DNA of 64,000 nucleotides from Streptomyces aidingensis. GTDB taxonomy: Bacteria > Actinomycetota > Actinomycetes > Streptomycetales > Streptomycetaceae. The position numbers were made by a program, and so were the translations under genes. The stretch is taken from positions 1-64,000 of the forward strand of contig NZ_FOLM01000013.1 of assembly GCF_900112355.1 (NCBI RefSeq), in the 5' to 3' direction. Of the stretch, positions 1 through 7,840 are shown piece after piece; position 1 is the first letter of the stretch, and each line of letters starts with the position of its first letter. The notes under the pieces were generated by a model. It ran no database searches, was not told the DNA's origin, and saw only the letters and a program-made list of their open reading frames with translations.

Positions 1-81
1 GGCGGCACCACGGAGGAGCCGACGAACGGCGGTACGACCGAGGAGCCGACGAACGGCGGCACCACGGAGGAGCCGACCAAC
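1..81 (+). repeat. Three 27-bp in-frame tandem repeats (9-residue GGTTEEPTN)
   Basis: Bases 1-27, 28-54 and 55-81 encode the same nine residues with only synonymous changes. The array probably continues upstream of the window. It forms a stalk-like linker in the wall protein. Confidence 0.85.
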
Positions 82-432
82 GGCGGCACCAGCGGTGACC
101 CGGAGGGCGTGAGCAGCGCCGGTACGTCCACCTCCGGCAGCAGCGGCGGTTCCACCTCCACCGGCGGTTCCACCTCCACCGGTGGCTCCAGCAGCCCGCA
201 GAGCGCCGGTGCGACCGAGGGCATCGAGGCGCCCGAGGCGGACGAGGACCTCACCCCGGTTGTTCCGGAGGAGGGCACCACCGGCGGTGACGAGGAGAGC
301 GACGAGCTCGCCGACACCGGTGCGTCCGGTGGCGAGGTCCTGCTTCTCGTCGGCGCCGCCACCATGGTGGCCGGCGGTGTCGGCTTCCGCTACCTGCCCA
401 GGATTCTGGACCGGGGCGCGGCAGCCGCCTGA
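1..432 (+). CDS. C-terminal part of a sortase-anchored (LAxTG) wall protein, 5' truncated by the window
   Basis: The reading frame is open from base 1 and ends at 432, giving 143 residues of an incomplete protein. It starts with three GGTTEEPTN repeats, then a long Gly/Ser/Thr-rich and acidic linker. Near the end lies a sorting signal: LADTG, a hydrophobic stretch (GGEVLLLVGAATMVAGG) and a basic tail (RYLPRILDRG). LAxTG is the motif used by actinobacterial class E sortases, so the protein is probably linked to peptidoglycan. The functional N-terminal domain lies outside the window, so its role cannot be stated. Confidence 0.8.
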   Translation, partial: GGTTEEPTNGGTTEEPTNGGTTEEPTNGGTSGDPEGVSSAGTSTSGSSGGSTSTGGSTSTGGSSSPQSAGATEGIEAPEADEDLTPVVPEEGTTGGDEESDELADTGASGGEVLLLVGAATMVAGGVGFRYLPRILDRGAAAA

Positions 433-489
433 CGCACAGCAGGTGACGCATGTCACATGCAGTGCCCTCATGTGACGTGTACAGCAAGA

Positions 490-520
490 CGGTCCCGGGG
501 GCGTCGCGCTCCCGGGACCG
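490..520. terminator. Bidirectional hairpin between convergent genes
   Basis: CGGTCCCGGG (490-499) pairs perfectly with CCCGGGACCG (511-520) around an 11-nt loop. It sits between the wall-protein stop at 432 and the minus-strand gene ending at 550, so it can end transcription from both sides. Confidence 0.7.
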
Positions 521-549
521 TGGTACGTCCGGTCCGCCCCCGGCTCCGC

Positions 550-756
550 TCAGGCCGGGCGGCTCACCAGGAAGACGATGGCGGCCAGTGCCAGCAGCAC
601 CGCGGTCAGCGCCGCCGGACTGATCAGCGCGGCCAGCGGCCGGCGCTGCTCCCGCAGCCTGGCGAGCTGTGCCCGGCACACCGCGCAGCGGCCCTCGCGC
701 ACCCGGCCCGCGCAGTTCGCGCACACCAGCCAGTCCGCGGCCCAGTCGGCAGTCAT
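550..756 (-). CDS. Small zinc-ribbon-like membrane protein, unknown function
   Basis: A 68-residue protein. The N-terminal half has two Cys pairs (CANC and CAVC) about a dozen residues apart, as in a small zinc ribbon. The C-terminal half is one hydrophobic helix (AALISPAALTAVLLALAAIVFLV) ending close to the stop. The ATG at 756 is chosen because GGAGAGGAG lies about 11 nt upstream; a longer in-frame extension has no ribosome site and reads like non-coding sequence. I recognise no named family. It is transcribed divergently from ftsE and probably sits in the membrane with its metal-binding end in the cytoplasm. Confidence 0.6.
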   Translation of the reverse strand: MTADWAADWLVCANCAGRVREGRCAVCRAQLARLREQRRPLAALISPAALTAVLLALAAIVFLVSRPA

Positions 757-992
757 GCTGTCGATCGTCTCCTCTCCGTCCCCCGCCCCGCCCCCGCTCC
801 GTCCTTTCCACTGTGCCAGGCTTTCCCCGGAAGCGGGCCGGTGAGGGGGGCTCCGGCCGGCAAATCCGGTGGAAAGGGACGATCCAGGACGCCGCCTGCG
901 CCCTGTCGGCCGGGTCGCGTATGGTCGGCGCAGCGAGGGTGAGCCGCCCAAGGGGCTTCGCCCCACTTACCCAGTCTCGGCCAGGTGCAATC

Positions 993-1682
993 GTGATCCG
1001 ATTCGACAGCGTCTCCAAGGTCTATCCGCGGACGAACGCGCCCGCGCTCCGCGAGGTCTCGCTGGAGATCGAGCGCGGGGAGTTCGTCTTCCTCGTCGGT
1101 TCCTCCGGCTCCGGCAAGTCCACCTTCCTCCGGCTGGTGCTGCGCGAGGAAAGATGCACCCACGGCACCGTCCATGTCCTGGGCAAGGACCTGGGGCAGC
1201 TCTCCAACTGGAAGGTGCCCCAGGTGCGTCGCCAGCTGGGCTGTGTCTTCCAGGACTTCCGCCTGCTGCCCAACAAGACGGTCGCCGAGAACGTGGCCTT
1301 CGCCATGGAGGTGATCCGCCGGCCGCGCGCCGAGATCCGCAAGCGGGTGCCCTGGGTGCTCGACCTGGTGGGCCTGGGCGGCAAGGAGGACCGGATGCCG
1401 GGCGAGCTCTCCGGCGGTGAGCAGCAGCGGGTCGCCGTGGCCCGGGCCTTTGTCAACCAGCCCAAGCTGCTGATCGCGGACGAGCCCACGGGTAACCTCG
1501 ACCCGCAGACCTCGGTCGGCATCATGAAGCTGCTGGACCGGATCAACCGCACCGGCACCACGGTGATCATGGCCACCCACGACGCCCAGATCGTGGACCA
1601 GATGCGCAAGCGCGTCATCGAGCTGGACAAGGGCCGTCTGGTGCGTGACCAGCACCGCGGCGTCTACGGCTACCAGAACTGA
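993..1682 (+). CDS. ftsE: Cell division ATP-binding protein FtsE
   Basis: A 229-residue ABC ATPase, the usual length for actinobacterial FtsE. Visible motifs are Walker A GSSGSGKST (residues about 36-44), the Q-loop (VFQDF), the signature LSGGEQQR, Walker B LLIADEP and the H-loop MATHD. FtsE powers FtsX at the membrane and controls peptidoglycan hydrolases during division and sporulation. The GTG at 993 gives the family N-terminus (VIRFDSVSKVY). ftsX begins 23 bp after the stop, and the two are surely one transcript. Confidence 0.95.
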   Translation: MIRFDSVSKVYPRTNAPALREVSLEIERGEFVFLVGSSGSGKSTFLRLVLREERCTHGTVHVLGKDLGQLSNWKVPQVRRQLGCVFQDFRLLPNKTVAENVAFAMEVIRRPRAEIRKRVPWVLDLVGLGGKEDRMPGELSGGEQQRVAVARAFVNQPKLLIADEPTGNLDPQTSVGIMKLLDRINRTGTTVIMATHDAQIVDQMRKRVIELDKGRLVRDQHRGVYGYQN

Positions 1683-1705
1683 CCGAAAAGCGGGAAATCC
1701 ACGCC

Positions 1706-2620
1706 ATGCGCGCCAACTTCGTCCTCTCGGAGATCGGGGTCGGTCTCCGCCGCAACATCACGATGACCTTCGCCGTCATCGTCTCCGTCGCCCTGTCGCT
1801 CTCGCTGCTGGGCGGTTCGCTGCTGGCCAGGGAACAGGTCAGCAGCATGAAGGACTTCTGGTACGACAAGGTCCAGGTCTCCATCTTCCTCTGCAACAAG
1901 AACGACGCCGAAAGCGGCGATCCGGCCTGCGCCAAGGGCGCGGTCACCGAGGAGCAGAAGCTGGAGATCGAGACGGACCTGGAGAAGTTCGACATCGTCG
2001 ACCAGATCTTCTTCGAGACCGCCGAGGAGGCCTACGAGCACTACCAGGAGCAGCAGAAGGACTCCCCGATCGCGGCCGTGGTGACCCCGGACCAGATGCA
2101 GGAGTCGTTCCGGGTCAAGCTGCACGACCCGGAGAAGTACGAGGTGGTCTCCACGGCGTTCGCCGGCCGTGAGGGCGTGCACTCGGTGCAGGACCAGCGG
2201 GCCCTGCTGGAGAACCTCTTCCAGTTGCTCAACGGGGTGAACATCGCGGCGCTGGCGCTGATGGCGCTGATGCTGGTGGTCGCGCTGCTGCTGATCGTCA
2301 ACACGGTCCGGGTGTCGGCGTTCAGCCGCCGCCGGGAGACCGGGATCATGCGGCTGGTCGGTGCCTCCAGCTTCTACATCCAGACCCCCTTCATCATGGA
2401 GGCCGCGCTGGCCGGTCTGCTGGGCGCGCTGCTGGCCTGCGTGCTGCTGGTGGGCGGCAAGTACTTCCTGATCGACAATTTCCTGGACACCCGGATCGCG
2501 GTGATCGATTTCGTGGGCTGGGACGCGGTGATGTCCGTGCTGCCGTTCCTGCTGGTCGTCGGCGCGCTGATGCCGGGGATCGCCGCCCTCTTCGCGCTTC
2601 GTAAGTACTTGAAGGTGTAA
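1706..2620 (+). CDS. ftsX: Cell division permease-like protein FtsX
   Basis: A 304-residue membrane protein with FtsX topology: one N-terminal transmembrane helix (about residues 22-42), an extracellular domain of about 150 residues, then three C-terminal helices separated by an FtsX/MacB-type loop (SAFSRRRETGIMRLVGAS). The external domain contains the sequence CNKNDAESGDPAC, whose two Cys could form a disulfide. With FtsE it forms the complex that activates cell-wall hydrolases. Start ATG 1706 gives MRANFVLSEIGVGLRRN, typical of the family. Confidence 0.95.
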   Translation: MRANFVLSEIGVGLRRNITMTFAVIVSVALSLSLLGGSLLAREQVSSMKDFWYDKVQVSIFLCNKNDAESGDPACAKGAVTEEQKLEIETDLEKFDIVDQIFFETAEEAYEHYQEQQKDSPIAAVVTPDQMQESFRVKLHDPEKYEVVSTAFAGREGVHSVQDQRALLENLFQLLNGVNIAALALMALMLVVALLLIVNTVRVSAFSRRRETGIMRLVGASSFYIQTPFIMEAALAGLLGALLACVLLVGGKYFLIDNFLDTRIAVIDFVGWDAVMSVLPFLLVVGALMPGIAALFALRKYLKV

Positions 2621-2705
2621 GTAGCCGAAGGCGCGGGCCGGATGCCGAAGAGTGTCCGGTCCCGTTCCGTCAAGTATCCGAAGACGTGATTCTCCTGTGA
2701 TAAAT

Positions 2706-2742
2706 CCCCCGGACATCGGACGGCCATCCGCCCATCCGGGGG
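2706..2742 (+). terminator. GC-rich hairpin after ftsX
   Basis: CCCCCGGA (2706-2713) pairs with TCCGGGGG (2735-2742), and an inner CGGA/TCCG pair extends the helix. It lies 86 bp after the ftsX stop and just ahead of the next promoter, so it probably ends the ftsEX transcript. Confidence 0.5.
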
Positions 2743-2754
2743 CGGCAACTGCCC

Positions 2755-2760
2755 TACACT
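2755..2760 (+). promoter_or_regulatory. -10 hexamer TACACT, leaderless start of the S41 protease
   Basis: TACACT ends 7 nt before the ATG at 2768, and no Shine-Dalgarno sequence precedes that ATG. The transcript would begin at or within a base of the start codon. No good -35 is visible. Confidence 0.5.
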
Positions 2761-2767
2761 CCGCAGC

Positions 2768-4033
2768 ATGTCAAGGACTCCGTCGAGGAAGCCTCCCAGA
2801 CCGCGACCGTCGCGACCGCCGCACCGCCGGGCGGGCCGGGGCGGCTCGGCGGTGGTGTGCGTCTTCCTCGCCGCGCTGACCGCCGGCACGGCCACCGGCT
2901 CCTGGCAGGCCGAGGGCACCCCCTGGCTGGCCGCCCCGGCCGGTGGCTCCGAGCCCGACGGGAGCGCCGGGCAGGCCGGCGGGGAAAGCGACGGAAACAG
3001 CGACGGAAACAGCGACGGGCGGGCCGCCACCGGCGACCCGGCCGCGGCCACCGCGGACGGCGAGCCCCCGGCCGGGGACGCTGCCCTGCTGGTCAGCCGG
3101 AGCGGCGACCGCTGGGCCGCGGCCTACACCGCCGAGGAGTACGAGGAGCTCCAGCTCTCCCTGGAGGGCGGCTATGTGGGCACCGGGATAGCGCTGCACC
3201 GCACCCCGGAGGGCACCATCGAGATCAGCAGGGTGCACAGCGGCAGCCCGGCCGCCCTGGCCGGTGTCCGGGCCGGGGACGAACTGCTGAGCATCGACGG
3301 CGAGCCGGTCGGCGGTGTGCCGGTCACCGAGGCGGTGAGCAGACTGCGCGGCAGCGACCAGCCGGGCGGCGCCCGCGCGGGGTCCACGGTCCGGGTCGCG
3401 CTGGTGCGCGACGGCGTGCGGTGGCAGGCGGAGCTGAAGCGGGCGGTGCTGGAGACCAAGCCGGTCACCGTGGACCGGGACACGGCCGGGGTGACCCGCA
3501 TCCGGCTCGAATCCTTCACCGCGGGCTCGGCGGACCTGGTGCGCGCCGCGGTGGAGAACGCCCCCGAGAGCGACGGCCTGCTGCTGGACCTGCGCGGCAA
3601 CTCCGGCGGCCTGGTCACCGAGGCCGCCGCGGTGGCCTCGGTCTTCCTGGACGGCGGGCTGGTCGCCACCTACGACGTCTACGGCGAGCAGCAGGCGCTG
3701 TACGCGGAGCCCGGCGGGCACATCACCCGCCCGCTGGTGGTGCTGGTGGACGGCGGCACCATGAGCTCCGCCGAGCTCCTCACCGGCGCGCTCCAGGACC
3801 GCAACCGGGCGGTGGTGGTGGGCACGCCCACCTTCGGCAAGGGCACCGTGCAGATGCCGATAGAGCAGCCGGACGGCTCGGTGGCCGAGCTGACCGTGGG
3901 GCACTACGCCACGCCCTCCGGCGAGGTCGTCGAGGACGGCGAGGGCATCGCGCCCGATGTGGTGGTCGAGGACGGCGAGGACGCCGTGGCCCGTGGCCGG
4001 TCCGTACTGGAGGGCCTCGCCTCCGGAGCGTGA
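2768..4033 (+). CDS. S41 family C-terminal processing peptidase with PDZ domain
   Basis: A 421-residue exported serine protease of the CtpA/Prc family. The N-terminus is very basic, followed by a membrane segment (about residues 28-46) and a low-complexity Gly/Asp/Ser linker. A PDZ domain (about 138-220, GVRAGDELLSIDG) precedes the S41 catalytic domain. The probable nucleophile is Ser333 in GGTMSSAEL and the general base Lys358 in FGKGTVQ; their spacing of 25 equals that of Prc. It should act outside the membrane on envelope proteins. The ftsEX-protease-smpB-ssrA neighbourhood is common in Streptomyces. Confidence 0.92.
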   Translation: MSRTPSRKPPRPRPSRPPHRRAGRGGSAVVCVFLAALTAGTATGSWQAEGTPWLAAPAGGSEPDGSAGQAGGESDGNSDGNSDGRAATGDPAAATADGEPPAGDAALLVSRSGDRWAAAYTAEEYEELQLSLEGGYVGTGIALHRTPEGTIEISRVHSGSPAALAGVRAGDELLSIDGEPVGGVPVTEAVSRLRGSDQPGGARAGSTVRVALVRDGVRWQAELKRAVLETKPVTVDRDTAGVTRIRLESFTAGSADLVRAAVENAPESDGLLLDLRGNSGGLVTEAAAVASVFLDGGLVATYDVYGEQQALYAEPGGHITRPLVVLVDGGTMSSAELLTGALQDRNRAVVVGTPTFGKGTVQMPIEQPDGSVAELTVGHYATPSGEVVEDGEGIAPDVVVEDGEDAVARGRSVLEGLASGA

Positions 4034-4095
4034 CCGGCGGCCCGCGGGCGGAACCCGCGCCGGGAAATTGCGCCGGCCCCACGGCCGGGCGGCCG

Positions 4096-4101
4096 TAGGA
4101 T
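4096..4101 (+). promoter_or_regulatory. -10 hexamer TAGGAT for smpB
   Basis: TAGGAT lies 9 nt before the smpB ATG (4111), predicting a leader of 0-3 nt. There is no convincing ribosome site between them. Confidence 0.45.
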
Positions 4102-4110
4102 GGCCGTGTC

Positions 4111-4590
4111 ATGGCTAAAGAGACGGGTCGCAAGCTGATCGCGCAGCACAAGAAGGCGCGGCACGACTACCACATCCTCGACACCTACGAGTGCGGTCTG
4201 GTGCTGACCGGCACCGAGGTGAAGTCGCTGCGCCAGGGCCGCGCCTCCCTGGTGGACGGCTTCGCGCAGATCAACGACGGCGAGGCGTGGCTGTACCACG
4301 TGCACATCCCCGAGTACGCGCAGGGGACGTGGACCAATCACGCGGCGCGGCGCAAGCGCAAGCTGCTGCTGCACCGGTCGGAGATCGACAAGCTGACCGG
4401 CAAGCTCCAGGAGACCGGGCTCACCCTGGTCCCGCTGGCCCTGTACTTCAAGGAAGGGCGGGCCAAGGTGGAGATCGGGCTGGCCCGGGGCAAGAAGGAG
4501 TACGACAAGCGGCAGGCGCTGCGGGAGCGGCAGGACCGCCGGGAGGCGGAGCGCGCCATGTCCGCCGCCCGCCGCCGCCAGCGCCGCTGA
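4111..4590 (+). CDS. smpB: tmRNA-binding protein SmpB
   Basis: A 159-residue SmpB with the diagnostic ECGLVLTGTEVKSLR motif, the YAQGTWTNH segment and the basic C-terminal tail that enters the empty mRNA channel of stalled ribosomes. It binds tmRNA and starts trans-translation. The tmRNA gene begins 178 bp downstream on the same strand, so both partners of the rescue system are adjacent. Start ATG gives MAKETGRKLIAQHKKARHDY, the normal family N-terminus. Confidence 0.97.
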   Translation: MAKETGRKLIAQHKKARHDYHILDTYECGLVLTGTEVKSLRQGRASLVDGFAQINDGEAWLYHVHIPEYAQGTWTNHAARRKRKLLLHRSEIDKLTGKLQETGLTLVPLALYFKEGRAKVEIGLARGKKEYDKRQALRERQDRREAERAMSAARRRQRR

Positions 4591-4677
4591 CCTGCCGGAA
4601 TACCCGGGGCGGGGATGCGGTTGTACGGGGTGCGCGCCCGCCGGACGGGTGCCGGAATACTCCGGCGCGGTAATCGG

Positions 4678-4708
4678 TTGGAACAACAGCGGCCCGGTCC
4701 CGTACCAT
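4678..4708 (+). promoter_or_regulatory. Candidate ssrA promoter
   Basis: TTGGAA (4678-4683) and TACCAT (4703-4708) are separated by 19 bp, about 60 bp before the mature tmRNA 5' end. The distance implies a processed leader, normal for tmRNA. Hexamer matches are only moderate. Confidence 0.35.
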
Positions 4709-4768
4709 GGACCGCACGGTGCGCCGCCACCCCGCCCCCGGGCGGAGCGGCGGTTGTCAACTGAACAA

Positions 4769-5138
4769 GGGGATGATCGGTTTCGACAGCGAATGTCGTA
4801 CCAGGGGAAGCGAGCCGAGGAACGCGGCAATGATCTCGTTAACCATGTGCCGCAAAAAAATAATCGCCAACCAGAAGCGCGATTCGTTCGCGCTCGCTGC
4901 CTGAGCAGCGAGCATGAACTGTCAGCCCGGGAAAGTTCCCGGCCCGGTGTCTGGCATCATTCAGGGAACTCCACCGTAACTCCCGGTCACGGGGGGTTGC
5001 GGGAAACCACACAGTGACTGAGCCCGTCGGAGACTTGTCCGCGTGATCTCCGGGGCCGAGAAAAGCGAAGCGGACTGCGCTCGGAGAAGCCCTGTTTCGG
5101 GTTCGTTGGACGCGGGTTCGATTCCCGCCATCTCCACC
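4769..5138 (+). ncRNA. ssrA: Transfer-messenger RNA (tmRNA)
   Basis: The 5' end GGGGATGATCGGTTTCGACA is the tmRNA signature. Its first seven bases pair with CATCTCC at 5129-5135 to form the acceptor stem. The 3' side carries the tRNA-like T arm (GGTTCGATTCC) and discriminator A5136. The encoded bases after it are CCT, so the terminal A of CCA must be added after processing. The tag reading frame is at 4866-4904. With SmpB it frees stalled ribosomes and marks the unfinished proteins for degradation. Its 3' end is a classic integration site for mobile DNA, and accessory genes follow, but I see no second copy of the end in this window. Confidence 0.95.
4866..4904 (+). other. tmRNA tag reading frame, 12 residues (ANQKRDSFALAA)
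   Basis: The resume codon GCC at 4866 opens a 12-codon frame, ANQKRDSFALAA, ending with TGA at 4902. The ALAA end is the ClpXP/ClpAP degron. As I recall, other Streptomyces tags are a few residues longer (ANTKRDSSQQAFALAA-like), so this version is short in the middle and has Gln for Thr at position 3. Confidence 0.85.
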
Positions 5139-5142
5139 TCCC

Positions 5143-5200
5143 AAAGCCCCCGCTGCCGGGGTCCTGGAATCCTTTCCAGGACCCCGGCAGCGGGGGCTTT
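5143..5200 (+). terminator. Very strong ssrA terminator, perfect 26-bp stem
   Basis: Bases 5143-5168 are the exact reverse complement of 5175-5200, with a 6-nt loop. The stem starts with AAAG and ends with CTTT, giving a short U run. It starts only a few bases after the mature tmRNA 3' end. Confidence 0.9.
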
Positions 5201-5389
5201 CCCATGCCGCCCATGCCGAGCGCCGTCACCGGGCGGAGTCAGAACGAACCGTTCCCGGCCGGCGCGGCGCGTGAGTTGCGGCGGCCTGGAGGGCTGTACC
5301 CCTACCATGCCGCGACGCGCCGGTCCAGCGGCGGCGGTTGGCATATGCCGGATGTGGGGATCTTCGCGTGATCGTCCGTGTACGCGCGG

Positions 5390-5395
5390 TAGTCT
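5390..5395 (+). promoter_or_regulatory. -10 hexamer TAGTCT upstream of the DUF5753 gene
   Basis: TAGTCT lies 36 bp before the ATG at 5432 and would give a leader of about 30 nt containing the GAGG ribosome site. It suggests the HTH-less gene has its own promoter. The rest of 5201-5389 shows no gene or other clear signal. Confidence 0.35.
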
Positions 5396-5431
5396 GCGCG
5401 TGTCGGCAGGGCTGAGGGCGAGGTGTGTGGC

Positions 5432-6127
5432 ATGGACAAGAGCGTTGACCAACTGATCAGGGAGTTGCGGGCGCCGGAGCAGTTCGGAGCCGGGCGGGTC
5501 GAGCAGCTGGGCTACGGAGCGACGAATCTGGACCGGCTGGCGGCCATGGACGCCAACGCCGTGGTCATCCGCTCCTTCAATCTCCAGGCCATCCCCGGCC
5601 TCCTCCAGACCCCGGCCTACGCGGAGGAGGTTCTGAGCGCCACCCTGCCGAGGCTTCCACGAAACGAGATCCGGCGCCGCATGCTGCTCAAGTCCGGCCG
5701 TTCGCAGGCGTTCCTGGAGCGGGCCCGGTCCCGCAGCGGTCCGAAGGCGTTCTTCGTCGTCGGTGAGCAGGCCCTGTACCAGTCCTTCGCCAGCGTCGAT
5801 GTGCATCGGGCCCAGCTTGGTCATCTGCTGCATGTGATGTCCACGGCCTATCCGTGGACCCGGGTCCAGGTGCTTCCGCGCCGTGCCGTGCCCGCCGGAC
5901 TGCTGTCCCATCTCGTGCTGTGGTCCTTCGACGAGACGCCGGAGACTGTGAGCGAGGCCACGCCTTCGTTCAGGCGGGTGGCATATGTGGAGACGGGCCT
6001 CGGCGGCTGGTACTCAACGCGTGGTGATGATCTGGCCCGGGGCTTTGGTCTGTTCGCGGATATCGTGTCGTCGTCCTTGGGGGAATACGACAGTCGGCAG
6101 GCGATCCGTACCGCGTTGGGAGAGTGA
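5432..6127 (+). CDS. DUF5753 (Scr1-type) protein lacking the usual HTH domain
   Basis: A 231-residue protein matching the C-terminal sensor-like domain of the large actinomycete Scr1/WhiJ-like family (NLQAIPGLLQTPAYAEEVL near residue 45, then the ERAR region and the VSEAT..FRRV..YVET..GGWY block). These proteins normally carry about 70 residues of XRE helix-turn-helix first; here only a short helix precedes the domain. The ATG at 5432 has GAGG 9 nt upstream, and no HTH is readable upstream in any frame. The next gene is a DUF397 protein 2 bp away, the standard partner. It could act through another DNA-binding protein or be a truncated remnant. Confidence 0.75.
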   Translation: MDKSVDQLIRELRAPEQFGAGRVEQLGYGATNLDRLAAMDANAVVIRSFNLQAIPGLLQTPAYAEEVLSATLPRLPRNEIRRRMLLKSGRSQAFLERARSRSGPKAFFVVGEQALYQSFASVDVHRAQLGHLLHVMSTAYPWTRVQVLPRRAVPAGLLSHLVLWSFDETPETVSEATPSFRRVAYVETGLGGWYSTRGDDLARGFGLFADIVSSSLGEYDSRQAIRTALGE

Positions 6128-6129
6128 CC

Positions 6130-6303
6130 ATGTTCGAGGGCGTACCGTTCCGGACCAGCAGCCACAGCACGGATGACTGCGTGGCCGTGGCGAGAGCACC
6201 GCGGCTGATAGGGGTGGCCGACACCAAGGTCGGCAATGCCCGGGTGATAGCCGTCCGTCCCGACGCCTGGACGGTGTTCGTGGCGGCCGTCACCACCCGC
6301 TGA
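6130..6303 (+). CDS. DUF397 domain protein, partner of the DUF5753 gene
   Basis: A 57-residue protein starting at ATG 6130, two bases after the preceding stop. FRTSSHSTDDCVAVA near the N-terminus and the VIAVRPDAWTVFVAAV end are the DUF397 pattern (WRKSSYS..CVEVA ... W..F). DUF397 proteins are encoded next to XRE-DUF5753 regulators and behave as toxin- or antitoxin-like modulators in Streptomyces (for example the WhiJ and Scr1/Scr2 systems). Translational coupling with the upstream gene is likely. Only the regulator in this pair is unusual. Confidence 0.75.
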   Translation: MFEGVPFRTSSHSTDDCVAVARAPRLIGVADTKVGNARVIAVRPDAWTVFVAAVTTR

Positions 6304-6403
6304 GAGAAGCGGAGAGCCCCGCGGGCCGGGGAAAATGCTTCGTCCGTGCCGGGCTCGTTCGTTACCGTGGCCCGGTTGTTGTTGCGCGGGCTGAGGGTGG
6401 GTT

Positions 6404-6790
6404 GTGCCGATGGCGTGTCGGATCAGTGAGCTGGTGCTCGGCTGCCGTGATCCCGAGGTGCTGGCGCGGTTCTGGTGCGAGGTGCTGGATTTCGTCGTGC
6501 TCGACCGGGAGGACGACGGGTCGCTGGAGATCGGGCCGCGCGAGGGGTTCGGCGGTCCGCAGCCGACCATCATCCTCAGCCGCCGGGAGCAGCCGGAGCC
6601 GGGGAAGTCCCGGCTGCACATCGATGTCAACGCCACCGACCGCGACCAGGACGCCGAGCTCGAACGTCTGCTGCGGCTCGGTGCCCGTCCGGCCGACATC
6701 GGCCAGACCGGGCAGGAGCAGTGGCATGTGCTGGCCGATCCGGAAGGCAATGAGTTCTGCCTGCTCAAGGCCCGCCTCGACCCGCTGTGA
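6404..6790 (+). CDS. VOC/glyoxalase-fold protein
   Basis: A 128-residue single-domain protein of the vicinal-oxygen-chelate superfamily: RISELVLGCRDPEVLARFWCEVLDF at the start, KSRLHIDVNATD in the middle and HVLADPEGNEFCLL at the end, the standard beta-alpha-beta-beta-beta halves. The closest type is the glyoxalase-like group common in actinobacteria; the substrate cannot be deduced. GAGGG lies 6 nt before GTG 6404, with ATG 6410 as the alternative start. It stands alone, convergent with the cluster that follows. Confidence 0.8.
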   Translation: MPMACRISELVLGCRDPEVLARFWCEVLDFVVLDREDDGSLEIGPREGFGGPQPTIILSRREQPEPGKSRLHIDVNATDRDQDAELERLLRLGARPADIGQTGQEQWHVLADPEGNEFCLLKARLDPL

Positions 6791-6806
6791 CGCACGAGGC
6801 CCGGCG

Positions 6807-6849
6807 CGGGGCCGCTGCCCGGTGATGACCTCACCGGGCAGCGGCCCCG
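6807..6849. terminator. Bidirectional terminator, perfect 18-bp stem
   Basis: Bases 6808-6825 are the exact complement of 6831-6848, with a 5-nt loop and one more C-G pair outside. It separates the convergent VOC gene and the minus-strand operon ending at 6863. Confidence 0.85.
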
Positions 6850-6862
6850 GGCGGGGGGCGGG

Positions 6863-7840
6863 TCAGCCGCGGAGGATGGATTCGACCTGGCGGAATTCGT
6901 CCTCCGACAGCGGGCCGAGGGCGAGGGCACCGAGGTTCTCCTCGGCCTGGGCGACGGTGCGGCAGCCGGGGATGGGGATCATGGCGGGGCTGCGGGCGAG
7001 CAGCCAGGCCAGGGCGCCCTGGGCCAGGGTGCGGCCACCGGAGGTCAGCACCTCCCGGACGGAGTCGATCCGGGCCAGGAACTCCGGATTGCCGGTGCCG
7101 TCGGTGAAGTAGGTCATCCAGTCGTAGCCACCGGCGCGCACGTCCTGGCCGCCGACGTGCCGCCCGTCGTGGTACTTGCCGGACAGCAGCCCCATGGCCA
7201 GCGGGCCGCGGGCGATGGACGCCTGGTCCAGGGCCTCGCAGACGGCCAGGACGCCGGCGGCGTCGTTGAGCACCGAGTGGTCGTGCTGGATCGCGGTGCA
7301 GCCCGCGCCGGCCTTGGCGAAGGCCTCGGCCCGCTCCGGGTCGTCGGTGGACCAGCCGTAGGAGCGGATCTTGCCCGCGGCGACGAGCTCGTCGAGCACC
7401 GGTATCAGCTCCAGCGCGGCCGGGATCTCCGCGCCGCCGAGGTGGAACTGGAAGAGGTCGACGTAGTCGGTGCCCAGGCGGCGCAGGCTGTCCTCCAGGC
7501 TGGAGCGCAGAAACGCGGCGCTCGCGTCGTCCGGGCCGGCCTCGCGGGTGGTCTCGTCGAAGGTGTATCCCCACTTGGTGGCGATGACCACCTCGTCGCG
7601 GCGGCCGGCGAACGCCCGGCCCAGGACCTGCTCGCTGTGCCCGGCGCCGTAGTTGCTGGAGGTGTCGAAGAACGTGGCGCCCAGCTCGTGCGCCCGGCGC
7701 AGGGTGGCGATGGACTCGTCGTCGTCGGCCTGGCTGAAGCCGAACTGGTCGGTGCCGGCCTGCAAGGGGCCGCCGATGGCCCAGCAGCCCACGCCGATCG
7801 CGCCGACCTCGATACCGCTGCGGCCGAGTGTGCGTGTCAT
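6863..7840 (-). CDS. Aldo/keto reductase, last gene of the glycan operon
   Basis: A 325-residue NADPH-dependent reductase. MTRTLGRSGIEVGAIGVGCWAIGG opens the barrel, FDTSSNYGAGHSEQVLGRA carries the catalytic Asp/Tyr, VIATKWGY the Lys, and IPIPGCRT.AQAEENL the cofactor-binding end. The position of the catalytic His is occupied by FQFHLGG, typical of the subgroup. Its ATG overlaps the stop of the upstream hydrolase gene by 4 bp (ATGA), so it is co-translated. In context it may reduce a keto-sugar or aldehyde intermediate; that role is inference. GAAGGGAA supplies the ribosome site. Confidence 0.88.
   Translation of the reverse strand: MTRTLGRSGIEVGAIGVGCWAIGGPLQAGTDQFGFSQADDDESIATLRRAHELGATFFDTSSNYGAGHSEQVLGRAFAGRRDEVVIATKWGYTFDETTREAGPDDASAAFLRSSLEDSLRRLGTDYVDLFQFHLGGAEIPAALELIPVLDELVAAGKIRSYGWSTDDPERAEAFAKAGAGCTAIQHDHSVLNDAAGVLAVCEALDQASIARGPLAMGLLSGKYHDGRHVGGQDVRAGGYDWMTYFTDGTGNPEFLARIDSVREVLTSGGRTLAQGALAWLLARSPAMIPIPGCRTVAQAEENLGALALGPLSEDEFRQVESILRG

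Noticed and set aside
4769..7000. Integrated mobile element at the ssrA 3' end
   Set aside because: No integrase, excisionase or second copy of the ssrA 3' end is visible in the window, although the accessory content is suggestive.
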